A DNA stretch of 20,162 nucleotides from Candidatus Thorarchaeota archaeon (GTDB lineage Archaea > Asgardarchaeota > Thorarchaeia > Thorarchaeales > Thorarchaeaceae), in assembly GCA_029856425.1 (NCBI GenBank), contig JAHQWZ010000006.1, forward strand, positions 1-20,162, written 5' to 3'. Below the pieces are notes generated by a model that saw nothing but the letters and a program-made list of their open reading frames with translations, did no database searches and had not been told where the DNA came from. The stretch's first letter is position 1, and each line of letters starts with the position of its first letter. This document shows, one piece after another, positions 13,948 to 19,712 of this stretch. Position numbers and translations under genes: made by a program.

Positions 13948-14352
13948 TCACCTGTAAGACTTCTGAAAACGGGAGCGCGCTGAGGGCCCACCAAACTTCT
14001 TTGGTTCTGTGCGTCGAGGGTCACCGACTAGCATAGTCCTGTCATGCTCCAGCATTCGAGAACGTGCCTCATAGTCCTGACTCATGCGGAACAGACCAGT
14101 GGCAATAGACATTCGTACCGCATCAGCCTGACTCATGACTCCTCCGCCATGAACACGCACTCTGATATCGTATTTCTTCCATCCATCACCGAAAAGAATC
14201 AGTGGTTCCATGATCCTCATCTTAGCGACCTCTGGCTGGTGTATCTCAAGAGGTCTTCCATTGACTCTTATACGTCCACTACCATTCTTGATGGTGGCTT
14301 TTGCCAGTGATGTCTTTCTCTTTCCAGTTGAAACGACTACTCTGATTGCCAT
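13948..14352 (-). CDS. rps9: 30S ribosomal protein uS9
   Basis: This 134-residue protein begins MAIRVVVSTGKRKTSLAKAT. GSGRIRVNGRPLEI, VRVHGGGVMSQADAVRMSIA and the basic end ARSRFQKSYR are diagnostic. The C-terminal tail reaches into the P site of the small subunit. An open frame extends to 14388, but GGAGGT about eight bases before the ATG at 14352 and the family N-terminus choose this start. It begins one base after the L13 stop, so translation is probably coupled. Confidence 0.96.
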   Translation of the reverse strand: MAIRVVVSTGKRKTSLAKATIKNGSGRIRVNGRPLEIHQPEVAKMRIMEPLILFGDGWKKYDIRVRVHGGGVMSQADAVRMSIATGLFRMSQDYEARSRMLEHDRTMLVGDPRRTEPKKFGGPSARSRFQKSYR

Positions 14353-14353
14353 T

Positions 14354-14806
14354 TCATGCGACCTCCGGGTTTCTCCATCCGAGTTCATGGCTCAGATTTT
14401 CTATCGTGATGTACTTCTGACGAAGGCTCTTGTACTGTGACCCTTTGAGTACAACCTTCTCTGATTCTGCAAACTTCTCGGGAACACCAATGAAACATTG
14501 CACTCTCTTGTAGGCCGCTTTCCCGCGAGGAGTGGGCCATGGCAACATGCCTCGGATAATCCTCCGGACCATCTTGTCTGGACGACGATGATGGAATGGG
14601 CCCTTTCTTGGATTGTAGGAGGTGCGAATATTGAACTTCTCTTTGTAGGCTTCAATGACAGTATACTTGTCACCAGTGATTATGGCTTTCTCAACGTTCA
14701 CTATGGCTACTCTATCACCGAGAAGGGCAGTCTTTGCCACCTTGGAAGCCAATCTTCCAATGACCATATTCTCGGCATCATAGACCTTTACTTCTTTCTC
14801 GCTCAT
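14354..14806 (-). CDS. rpl13: 50S ribosomal protein uL13
   Basis: This 150-residue large-subunit protein has VYDAENMVIGRLASKVAKTA, NVEKAIITGDKY, YNPRKGPFHHRRPDKM and RRIIRGMLPWPTPRGKAAYK, all typical of archaeal/eukaryotic L13 (L13a). A GTG nine bases earlier is in frame directly after the L18e stop, but the ATG at 14806 is spaced correctly after GGTGG and is preferred. It sits between L18e and S9 in the conserved operon. Confidence 0.95.
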   Translation of the reverse strand: MSEKEVKVYDAENMVIGRLASKVAKTALLGDRVAIVNVEKAIITGDKYTVIEAYKEKFNIRTSYNPRKGPFHHRRPDKMVRRIIRGMLPWPTPRGKAAYKRVQCFIGVPEKFAESEKVVLKGSQYKSLRQKYITIENLSHELGWRNPEVA

Positions 14807-14815
14807 TGAAACCAC

Positions 14816-15178
14816 CTAAACGATAATTGTCACTCCCTTCCCCTTTGGTACTTTGGTCAACAGTTCATCAATAGTGATTAGTGACCCGCCTGCTCCAACA
14901 ATCACAGATCGGGCTGATGCAGATGCGTTGAGAGCTGCAACAGTCACCTTGTGGGGTAGAATGCCTGAACCCAGGACTTTTCCTGGGACCACTACTACGT
15001 CACCGGCTTGGGTGTGACGGCCTATCTTTCCTATATTAACCGTAGCTCGTTTTCTAGCTGGACGTGATACTAGCTCTGCGACTCTTTTCCAGACCTTTGC
15101 ATTGTGTTTGGTAGATGTCTTTCTCAGTGCATTAATGAGCGCACGAGTGTTGGGGTCGGTTGGTCCTGATTTTACCAA
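14816..15178 (-). CDS. rpl18e: 50S ribosomal protein eL18 (L18e), TTG start
   Basis: This 120-residue archaeal/eukaryotic-specific large-subunit protein shows NTRALINALRKTS, VWKRVAELVSRPARKRATVN, IGRHTQAGDVVVVPGKVLGS and VIVGAGGSLITIDELL. The only plausible start is TTG at 15178 (VKSGPTDPN follows), preceded by GAGGTGA overlapping the end of rpoD, six to seven bases away. No ATG is available that keeps the conserved N-terminus. It is the second gene of the operon, 11 bases after the rpoD stop. Confidence 0.94.
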   Translation of the reverse strand: MVKSGPTDPNTRALINALRKTSTKHNAKVWKRVAELVSRPARKRATVNIGKIGRHTQAGDVVVVPGKVLGSGILPHKVTVAALNASASARSVIVGAGGSLITIDELLTKVPKGKGVTIIV

Positions 15179-15189
15179 TTGTATTCACC

Positions 15190-15990
15190 TCATAGTTTGC
15201 TAACAAAGTCGAGAGAAACTCTGATTCTTTCCTTCAGTGTGTCTGCTGAATTTTCCACGATTGCCTCTGGAGAAAGTGCACCGGTGGACTCGACTTTGAA
15301 AAGAAAGGCGTCATTCTTAGACCCTATTGCAATTGCCCCTGGTTCGCATTCCTGAACACATAACTCACACATGGTACAGTCCAAGGTGTTCTGGGTTGCC
15401 AGTGTGTCCTTATCAATTACGAAAATCTTCTTCGGACAGACCTCCACACATGCCTCACATTTTGTGCATTTGTCCTTGTCAATTTCAACGATTGGTACAT
15501 ACTTGTATGCCACTGTGGCAACAGGCTGAAACTTTGCATTCTCAATACCAGTTCCTAAACGCGCATAGGCCTCTATAATGAGCCTCTGGTTCGGTGCAAG
15601 CTTGACAAGAGGTATTTCTCCACTCGCAGGACCCACTTTGGGATCCTGGGACACTAAATCGCCTGAATAGACTACTATCTCTTCACTACCTGACTCCTTC
15701 TCAAGAGTAAGTGTGCACTGACAAAGACTACAGCCCTTTCCCTCGCAATCGCAGTCCTGAGGTAGATTGTAGTTCTCAAGATCAGTGATTAGAGGTACAA
15801 GGCCAAGTCTGTGAGCGAGAATCTCGTCATACATGACACTGGTGTTCTCAAGCACAAGCACCTCATCAATTGCCATTGCAGGCACTCGGGTAAGCATGGT
15901 TCTCCGAAGTGCATTTGCAAATGCAACATCGATGCCTTCGACAAGAAAGTGAAGGGCATCATCTTGCCGGTGTATGATCATAATTTCCAT
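15190..15990 (-). CDS. rpoD: DNA-directed RNA polymerase subunit D with two 4Fe-4S motifs
   Basis: This 266-residue alpha/Rpb3-type subunit nucleates polymerase assembly. The dimerisation core includes VAFANALRRTMLTRVPAMAI (22-41) and LAHRLGLVPL (58-67). It has a Cys-rich segment, C80, C82, C87, C90, C92, which may bind zinc. A ferredoxin-like insert carries two complete sets: C175, C178, C181, C185 and C205, C208, C211, C215. So two [4Fe-4S] clusters are likely; some archaeal RpoD have only one or none. The ATG at 15990 follows AGGTGA at 15995-16000. It is the first gene of the operon. S13, S4 and S11, which normally precede it, are absent, and the gene has its own promoter and a long structured leader. 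Confidence 0.96.
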   Translation of the reverse strand: MEIMIIHRQDDALHFLVEGIDVAFANALRRTMLTRVPAMAIDEVLVLENTSVMYDEILAHRLGLVPLITDLENYNLPQDCDCEGKGCSLCQCTLTLEKESGSEEIVVYSGDLVSQDPKVGPASGEIPLVKLAPNQRLIIEAYARLGTGIENAKFQPVATVAYKYVPIVEIDKDKCTKCEACVEVCPKKIFVIDKDTLATQNTLDCTMCELCVQECEPGAIAIGSKNDAFLFKVESTGALSPEAIVENSADTLKERIRVSLDFVSKL

Positions 15991-16090
15991 TGACTCACCT
16001 GACCGTAGAGGTGTTCACCCAAAACACATTATCCCGGACGGACTCGCTACGAGGCATTGCCTGATAGCTCTCTCGCCCGTGCCCTGGGCG
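15991..16090 (-). ncRNA. Structured 5' leader of the rpoD operon with K-turn-like motif
   Basis: The predicted transcript starts near 16085-16092, about 26 bases after the TATA box, right at the base of a long hairpin. Reading the minus strand, GG(C)ACGGGC (16083-16075) pairs with GTCCGTCC (16043-16036). After an asymmetric loop of GAGAGA against GA, GCTA (16068-16065) pairs with TAGC (16049-16046), and AGGC (16062-16059) with GCCT (16055-16052) around a three-base loop. GA opposite GA beside the GCTA stem gives the tandem sheared G-A pairs of a kink-turn, though the bulge would be four bases instead of three. Further on, GTGTT (16027-16023) can pair with AACAC (16015-16011), or CACCT (16013-16009) can pair with AGGTG (16000-15996), which is the ribosome binding site. 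These two pairings exclude each other. Function is inferred. Confidence 0.6.
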
Positions 16091-16111
16091 ACTTCATCAA
16101 ATATTGGTGTG

Positions 16112-16118
16112 TATAAAA
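16112..16118 (-). promoter_or_regulatory. TATA box of the rpoD ribosomal operon
   Basis: The minus strand reads GCTTTTATAC, a strong archaeal TATA match, about 124 bases before the rpoD ATG. Transcription starting about 26 bases downstream leaves a leader of roughly 95 to 100 bases, long for an archaeal mRNA. Confidence 0.7.
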
Positions 16119-16179
16119 GCATTACCTTAGGACTTCAATGCCGGAGAACCAAAGTGCTCCAAAAACATACTTGGATAAT

Positions 16180-16677
16180 TTATGCAGCAACACGGACCAT
16201 GTCCTTGAGGCTATTGACAATTAGTTTGTAGCCATGAATACGCTGTTTAGGGTCAATTGCCACCATTCCATACGTTGGGACACCAAGTAAATCTTGGACT
16301 GATTCAGGTTTCATGGACCCCGGGAGGTCTTGTTTATTGGCTATCGCAATGACTTGAGCTCCATTGAACTTGTCCTTGTATTTATGAAGAAGCTGACGAG
16401 TCTTGAGAACAGCCTTCGGGTTGCTTTCGGTGACCAAGACCACCATTTTGCTGCCCCTCATCAAATCAGCCCACATGAATTCAAAATGAGATTGGCCGCC
16501 CATCTCGACCAATGAGACCTTGGTTGTGCTGTCAAGAGTGATTGTTCCACAGTCCATCCCTGCTGTTGGCTGATAATTGACCTTCAGCTTTTGTGTACCA
16601 TCAGTGAGAAGCTTGATGAGGGTGGACTTGCCCGCGTAGCCAGAACCCATCAGAGCGACCTTGACATATCGGGTCAT
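16180..16677 (-). CDS. Arf-like small GTPase (eukaryotic signature protein)
   Basis: This 165-residue Ras-superfamily GTPase has P-loop GSGYAGKS (11-18), switch-I-like YQPTAGMDCG with T38, G3 VEMGGQ (57-62) and G4 ANKQDLPGS (113-121). The GGQ after the G3 acidic residue and NKQDLPG are Arf/Arl traits; Ras and Rab have DTAGQ and NKxDL. The usual Asp of WDxGGQ is Glu58. There is no Gly2 for myristoylation and no C-terminal cysteine for prenylation, so the protein is probably soluble or held by a partner. A longer frame begins at 16704, but GGGAG before the ATG at 16677 puts the P-loop at the usual position. Small GTPases of this type are numerous in Asgard archaea. Bacterial MglA-like proteins are the main alternative. 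It is monocistronic and divergent from glycerol-1-phosphate dehydrogenase. Confidence 0.88.
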   Translation of the reverse strand: MTRYVKVALMGSGYAGKSTLIKLLTDGTQKLKVNYQPTAGMDCGTITLDSTTKVSLVEMGGQSHFEFMWADLMRGSKMVVLVTESNPKAVLKTRQLLHKYKDKFNGAQVIAIANKQDLPGSMKPESVQDLLGVPTYGMVAIDPKQRIHGYKLIVNSLKDMVRVAA

Positions 16678-16702
16678 GTTTCTTGACTCCCAAATGGTCA
16701 TC

Positions 16703-16736
16703 ATTCAGCTGTTGAATAGCAAACATATCAGCTGAT
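16703..16736. promoter_or_regulatory. Paired CAGCTG inverted repeats upstream of the GTPase gene
   Basis: ATTCAGCTGTTGAAT (16703-16717) has matched ATTCA/TGAAT arms, and ATCAGCTGAT (16727-16736) is a perfect 10-base palindrome. Both contain CAGCTG, 23 bases apart, about two helical turns. A TATA-like ATATGTTT (minus strand, 16728-16721) lies between them. They may be regulator binding sites. Confidence 0.35.
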
Positions 16737-16872
16737 GTATTTCCCAGGTAACACTAACTGCAGCTCGGAGCGATTTGATGTGATACTTAAGGGTACTGAG
16801 AGAGTCTAAAATTAGGCGCCCAACAGAAGAGCTTAACAAGGGAAGAACAGCCCCCACTTTGGAGCTTTTGAC

Positions 16873-17868
16873 ATGTCCATTGTAGATCCCCATTTCATAG
16901 TGATAAGCGAGGGGGCTCTAAGCAAAGTGGATGACTTCTTGGAAGACTACAAACAGCCAATTTTTGTGACTGATGATATATTGTACGCTGCGTATAGAGA
17001 GATTGTTGAGGATTTTATGGGAGGAGAAGTGACATGGTTGCTGGTATCCGAGTACGAAAAAGGAAAGTTCTCGAAAGCTTCTGGAAAAGATATCATACTG
17101 GGGTTTGGAGGAGGACGAAGCATAGATACAGCCAAGCTGCTAGCGAGGGATACTAGTCTTGATTGGATATCAGTGCCAACTGCTGCATCTCATGATGGAA
17201 TAGCCAGTGATGTGGCATCGGTGAGCCACAATGGATATAGATACTCAGAGAAATGCAAAAGCCCTATAGGTGTCATAGCAGACCTTTCAATCATTGAAAA
17301 GGCTCCGCCTAAACTCAGGCTAGCGGGGATTGGAGATATTGTCTGCAAAGCATCCAGCCTTGGTGAGTGGCGCCTTGCTCATGCCAGAAATGATGAGCCA
17401 TTCGATCAAAGGGTCTACAGTTTGGTTAAATCAGCACTTGAGTCCGTCCTGCAAGACGAACGCCTAGACACATTAGTCCGAGCCGAAATAGACTCGGGAA
17501 GGGCAATGACTATCTTCGGGAGTTCAAGGCCATGTTCAGGCACAGAACATGCAATATCTCATGCAATGGACAGAGGAACGACTGAATTGCACGGTCTTCA
17601 GGTTGCTTTTGCAATGCCGTTTTGTCTTCATTATCTCGAAGAAGCAGGCTACAGCGACTATAAAGCAGAGAATATGCGTCAATTTCTAGTAGATCATGCC
17701 ATGCCTGCTTCACTAGATGATATTGGCATCTCAGCTGACCAATTTCTTGACTATGTCAATCATGCATTGGACATAATGAACCGAAGGAATCGCTATTCGG
17801 TCCTTCAGCATCAAGGAGCTGATGACACCCAGATCCTCAAGACTTTGAAAGTCTTAAAGTACTTGTAA
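16873..17868 (+). CDS. egsA: sn-Glycerol-1-phosphate dehydrogenase
   Basis: This 331-residue NAD(P)H-dependent enzyme reduces dihydroxyacetone phosphate to sn-glycerol-1-phosphate, the backbone of archaeal ether lipids. Seen are GFGGGRSIDTAKLLA (77-91, nucleotide binding), VPTAASHDGIAS (101-112), AGIGDIVCK (151-159) with likely Zn ligand D155, GSSRPCSGTEHAISHAMD (216-233) with H226, and ELHGLQVA with H240 as the third metal ligand. SSRPCSGTEH is characteristic for the family, as against glycerol dehydrogenase or dehydroquinate synthase. CKASSLGEW replaces the more usual TAxxDW after GIGD. Length is slightly short (about 350 usual). GGAG at 16861-16864 serves the ATG at 16873. It is monocistronic and followed by the L7Ae promoter. 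Confidence 0.92.
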   Translation: MSIVDPHFIVISEGALSKVDDFLEDYKQPIFVTDDILYAAYREIVEDFMGGEVTWLLVSEYEKGKFSKASGKDIILGFGGGRSIDTAKLLARDTSLDWISVPTAASHDGIASDVASVSHNGYRYSEKCKSPIGVIADLSIIEKAPPKLRLAGIGDIVCKASSLGEWRLAHARNDEPFDQRVYSLVKSALESVLQDERLDTLVRAEIDSGRAMTIFGSSRPCSGTEHAISHAMDRGTTELHGLQVAFAMPFCLHYLEEAGYSDYKAENMRQFLVDHAMPASLDDIGISADQFLDYVNHALDIMNRRNRYSVLQHQGADDTQILKTLKVLKYL

Positions 17869-17888
17869 GAAGCATGACACTTCGACAG

Positions 17889-17896
17889 TTTTAAAA
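17889..17896 (+). promoter_or_regulatory. TATA box of the L7Ae-S28e-L24e operon
   Basis: TTTTAAAA is a strong archaeal TATA element about 92 bases before the ATG at 17985. Transcription would start near 17918, giving a leader of about 65 bases with a hairpin CATCC/GGATG (17925-17929 with 17936-17940) near its 5' end. Confidence 0.65.
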
Positions 17897-17984
17897 GAAG
17901 TTGGAGATTGGGCCGATGAGAACGCATCCTAAATTGGATGGTCTATCTTATTCATACCAATGAAGTGAGAACAGAGGTAGAAAA

Positions 17985-18356
17985 ATGCCAAAGCCGTCAT
18001 TTGTTGAATGGGAAGCTACTGAAGAGCTTCAAAAGAAAGCCCTAGAGGCACTTGAAGTTGCCAAAGACACGGGCAGAATAAAGAAAGGAATTAATGAAAC
18101 AACTAAGAGCATTGAACGAGGACTTGCTCGTTTAGTGCTTGTTGCAGAGGACGTTGAACCTCCGGAGGTCATCATGTACATTCCAGGTCTATGCGATGAC
18201 AGGAAAGCTCCCTACATCTTTGTACCCAGCAAAAGAGATCTAGGAAATGCTGCTGGAATTGAAAGACCTACGGCCGCTGTAGCTATTGTTGTCGAAGGGA
18301 AAGCCAAAGATATCTTGACAGATGTTGTCGAGAAGATTGGTGCTCTGCGTAAGTGA
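17985..18356 (+). CDS. rpl7ae: 50S ribosomal protein L7Ae (eL8)
   Basis: This 123-residue K-turn-binding protein is part of the large ribosomal subunit and, in archaea, also of C/D and H/ACA guide RNPs and RNase P. Hallmarks are GRIKKGINETTKSIERGLAR, LVLVAEDVEPPEVI, LCDDRKAPYIFV and LGNAAGIERPTAAVAI. AGAGGTAG at 17973-17980 is the ribosome binding site. It leads the conserved L7Ae-S28e-L24e operon. The L7Ae product is a plausible ligand for the K-turn-like leader upstream of rpoD in this window. Archaeal L7Ae is known to regulate mRNAs through leader K-turns in some species. Confidence 0.97.
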   Translation: MPKPSFVEWEATEELQKKALEALEVAKDTGRIKKGINETTKSIERGLARLVLVAEDVEPPEVIMYIPGLCDDRKAPYIFVPSKRDLGNAAGIERPTAAVAIVVEGKAKDILTDVVEKIGALRK

Positions 18357-18376
18357 ATCTTAGGTGATGGCTTTCG

Positions 18377-18607
18377 ATGAGCAAGAAAGAAGATGAAGTA
18401 GAGACTCCAGCAATCCCCGCCGAAGTGATTCAGCTGCTGGGGCGAACCGGAGTGACTGGAGAGATTACTCAGGTTCGAGTCAAGATCCTGGAAGGCAGGG
18501 ATAAGGGACGAGTCCTCACGCGAAACGTAAAGGGTCCGGTCAGAATGGGCGACATTTTGATTCTCCGTGAAACCGAGCGTGAAGCACGTAAGATGAGGAG
18601 GCGCTAG
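18377..18607 (+). CDS. rps28e: 30S ribosomal protein eS28
   Basis: This 76-residue protein ends in the conserved REAR-KMRRR. GRTGVTGEITQVRVKILEGR, KGRVLTRNVKGPVRMGDIL and LRETEREARKMRRR are diagnostic of archaeal/eukaryotic S28. Its acidic N-terminus (SKKEDEVETPAIPAE) is a modest extension. It follows L7Ae by 20 bases and runs into L24e with one base between stop and start codon, indicating coupled translation. Confidence 0.96.
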   Translation: MSKKEDEVETPAIPAEVIQLLGRTGVTGEITQVRVKILEGRDKGRVLTRNVKGPVRMGDILILRETEREARKMRRR

Positions 18608-18608
18608 C

Positions 18609-18806
18609 GTGGTCGGAACTCAGCGCTGTGTATTCTGCGAGAAAGACATTGAACCAGGGACTGGGCTAGCCTTTGTACAGACAAAGGATGGTTCGGTATT
18701 GTGGTTCTGTTCCAACAAGTGCAAAGTAGCCAGACTCAAACGCAGGATGAAACCAAGAGCCACAAAGTGGACCAAGGGCTTCCAAAAAGGTGGAAAGGCT
18801 AAGTAA
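18609..18806 (+). CDS. rpl24e: 50S ribosomal protein eL24, GTG start
   Basis: This 65-residue zinc-ribbon ribosomal protein has CVFCEKDIEPGTGLAFVQ (C7, C10) and WFCSNKCKVARLKRR (C34, C38), the four zinc ligands, and a basic C-terminus. The start is GTG at 18609, after GAGGAGG at 18596-18602 in the end of S28e. It is the last gene of the operon, ending 31 bases before the terminator-like hairpin. Confidence 0.96.
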   Translation: MVGTQRCVFCEKDIEPGTGLAFVQTKDGSVLWFCSNKCKVARLKRRMKPRATKWTKGFQKGGKAK

Positions 18807-18837
18807 TCAAGGCTTTTCAGCAGCTCAAGATGACTTA

Positions 18838-18857
18838 GGTGGCACACAAGTGCCACC
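18838..18857. terminator. Perfect 8-bp hairpin between convergent L24e and ndk
   Basis: GGTGGCAC (18838-18845) and GTGCCACC (18850-18857) pair perfectly around ACAA. On the plus strand a T-rich tract (TTTCTACTATTTCTTTT) starts about five bases later. The hairpin lies 31 bases after the L24e stop and 11 bases after the ndk stop, so it could end or stabilise transcripts from both sides. Confidence 0.7.
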
Positions 18858-18868
18858 AGAGGTTTCTA

Positions 18869-19531
18869 CTATTTCTTTTCAATCTCTTCCTTGATGAAGT
18901 CAAAGACTGCTAATGAGAGTGCCTTAATCTCGCTCTCATCAACACCCTCTGAGTCCCTTCCGAAGAGGTCTTCGAGTGATTCTAGGACTGCAGATGACGT
19001 GTCATTCACATCGATTGATGACTCAACTAGAGCGCGAATCTCCTTAGTAAAGTCCAAGTTGCGAGGGGCATACCTCTCGACATAGTCTTTGGCGATGTTC
19101 TCTGCATCATCAGACTCCACGAGACCGCCCTCCTTAGTCCACAAGACGGTTTCAGTAGTTGCAGTTTCTGGTGCATCTGATGCATGTGCTATGTTTACTC
19201 CAGCCCAGATTCCGTATTTCCCTCTGAGAGAGCCCGGTGCTGCTTTCTGCACAAATGTTGCACCGAGTGCGTCACGAACGCCCTGTATGACGCCATCAGC
19301 CTCCAAAATCATTGCTAAAACGCGGGCGGAGGTGATAAATTGGACCAGCCAGGGAAAGAAGGGCTTTTCTTTGTGAATATCATAGTGCAATTTGGCGAGT
19401 GACTCAGAAACCTTCATCTCTTTGAAGGCTTTCACGTGATATCCTCGGCCCATAAGATCCTTGAGAACAAGAGCCCCAACAGTCCTTCTGATGGCACCAT
19501 CAGGCTTGATTACTACGAGTGAACGCTCCAT
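18869..19531 (-). CDS. ndk: Nucleoside diphosphate kinase with C-terminal extension
   Basis: This 220-residue protein has the kinase domain in about residues 1-135 and balances NTP pools by phosphate transfer through a histidine. Features are MERSLVVIKPDGAIRR (1-16), RGYHVKAFKEMKVSE, HKEKPFFPWLVQFITSARV and GVNIAHASDAPETA (111-124), with catalytic His116; the usual HGSDS is HASDA here. After about residue 135 an acidic, helical extension of some 85 residues follows, not seen in ordinary archaeal Ndk (about 140-160 residues). The frame is open to 19549; ATGs at 19540 and 19531 are both possible. The TATA-like CTAAAATAG at 19580-19588 and AGGT make either workable. The gene is inverted relative to the usual L24e-ndk-infB order. 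Confidence 0.93.
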   Translation of the reverse strand: MERSLVVIKPDGAIRRTVGALVLKDLMGRGYHVKAFKEMKVSESLAKLHYDIHKEKPFFPWLVQFITSARVLAMILEADGVIQGVRDALGATFVQKAAPGSLRGKYGIWAGVNIAHASDAPETATTETVLWTKEGGLVESDDAENIAKDYVERYAPRNLDFTKEIRALVESSIDVNDTSSAVLESLEDLFGRDSEGVDESEIKALSLAVFDFIKEEIEKK

Positions 19532-19579
19532 AACTATCATACCTGCCACGTATCTTATCGCCGCGACGAAGGAAGGACC

Positions 19580-19588
19580 TATTTTAGG
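19580..19588 (-). promoter_or_regulatory. TATA-like box of ndk
   Basis: The minus strand reads CCTAAAATAGG, about 49 to 57 bases before the ATG at 19531, predicting a start near 19558 and a leader of roughly 20 to 27 bases. Confidence 0.45.
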
Positions 19589-19660
19589 CTTGTGACAGGG
19601 CAGAACGACAGTTTCGTGAGCTGTTGCTGACGAAAATTTGATGACTGCATTGGCAAAACG

Positions 19661-19667
19661 ATATATA
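19661..19667 (+). promoter_or_regulatory. TATA box of infB
   Basis: ATATATA lies about 50 bases before the ATG at 19713. Transcription would start near 19690, giving a leader of about 23 bases that contains GAGGTG seven bases before the start codon. Confidence 0.65.
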
Positions 19668-19712
19668 CATCAACATATGCCCCGCTGCTAGTCTTCTTGT
19701 GAGGTGTCACCG

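Noticed and set aside
15991..16090. rpoD leader as an H/ACA guide RNA or a tRNA
   Set aside because: No pseudouridylation pocket lies at the required distance from an ACA or ATA box, and no TTCGA T loop or acceptor stem is present. The hairpin fits a leader element better.
17918..17984. K-turn in the L7Ae leader for autoregulation
   Set aside because: Only a simple CATCC/GGATG hairpin is visible. The second GA strand needed for a kink-turn is missing, so I could not support it.
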